Origin: JBMNCQ01 sp049366715
GTDB lineage: Bacteria > Bacillota > Peptococcia > Peptococcales > BICA1-8
DNA: 64,000 nucleotides
NCBI GenBank assembly: GCA_049366715.1
Contig: JBMNCQ010000020.1
Location: forward strand, 1 to 64,000
Reading direction: 5' to 3'
Part shown: piece by piece, positions 63,871 to 64,000 of the stretch
How positions within the stretch are numbered: position 1 is the first letter of the stretch
Layout: every line of letters starts with the position of its first letter
Notes under the pieces: generated by a model
The model's database searches: none
The model's input: only the letters and a program-made list of their open reading frames with translations
What the model was told of the DNA's origin: nothing
Translations under genes and position numbers: made by a program

Positions 63871-64000
63871 CTCCTTCTTACGCTGCGCTCTGCAAAGAAT
63901 GCCTCCGATATTAATTTTCAATGGCGCATAATGACCTCGCTCCAAGATAGTAAAACCTTACCTCTCTGGTTATACCTGATTAAGAAATTAATAAAAAATC

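Noticed and set aside
1..64000. tRNA or rRNA genes
   Set aside because: I looked for CCA-ending cloverleafs with GGTTCGAATCC-type T-loops and for rRNA conserved stretches and saw none; the GGTTC strings at 53.3 kb belong to the composite repeat.

Overview
The window looks like a chromosomal segment of an anaerobic, spore-forming Clostridia-type Firmicute, perhaps Peptococcaceae-like. The evidence is strong GGAGG-type ribosome binding sites, frequent TTG and GTG starts, a spore coat CotF-like protein, an SLH-domain surface protein, a butyrate kinase/phosphotransbutyrylase pair, an AroH-type chorismate mutase, a Trp T-box, and a moderately AT-rich composition. I cannot name the genus from sequence alone.

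Region by region. 0-4 kb: a small membrane protein, ptb-buk, a DUF3243 protein and a DUF2062 membrane protein. 3.9-12.5 kb: one minus-strand aromatic amino acid operon, aroF-pheA-tyrA-aroA-aroE-aroC-aroK-aroB-aroH. It starts at a good promoter followed by a 16-codon leader peptide rich in Phe codons and an intrinsic terminator, so it appears to be controlled by Phe/Tyr attenuation. 3-dehydroquinate dehydratase is not in the cluster, and tyrA is out of frame with its only well-placed start codon. 12.8-21.2 kb: housekeeping genes (EamA transporter, thioesterase, TauE/SafE, YbaK, Fpg/Nei glycosylase, thiI with a cysteine desulfurase, DEAD-box helicase).

21.7-37.3 kb is an accessory defence island. 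From a promoter at about 35.35 kb an XRE regulator, hsdM, hsdS, rhuM and hsdR are read leftward. They are followed by a wrecked OLD-family nuclease/UvrD helicase pair (Gabija-like), broken by an IS3-family remnant and by frameshifts. Last come two apparently intact genes: a 258-residue protein of unknown family and a 626-residue fusion of a QueC-like PP-loop domain to a PD-(D/E)xK-type nuclease domain. The right edge holds a degenerate 21-bp tandem repeat array and fused remains of IS30, IS3 and a large serine recombinase. The QueC-nuclease pair is the best candidate here for an undescribed system.

37.4-64 kb: an SLH protein; a D-amino-acid cluster (regulator, N-acyl-D-amino-acid deacylase, permease, glutamate racemase) with a repeated CGAC-N7-CGAC motif before the regulator and before the deacylase; a CoA-disulfide-reductase-like enzyme with a rhodanese domain; two drug/metabolite-type transporters; a DUF421/DUF4363 pair; a NifU-like scaffold; a lipoprotein of the putative glycoside hydrolase family; trpS behind a T-box; a two-component system divergent from a lipoprotein-MacAB-like-TolC-like export operon, with 11-bp-spaced direct repeats between them; a DUF362 protein; and a CotF-like coat protein. 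A composite heptamer repeat occurs at three separate intergenic sites (12.7, 15.9 and 53.3 kb).
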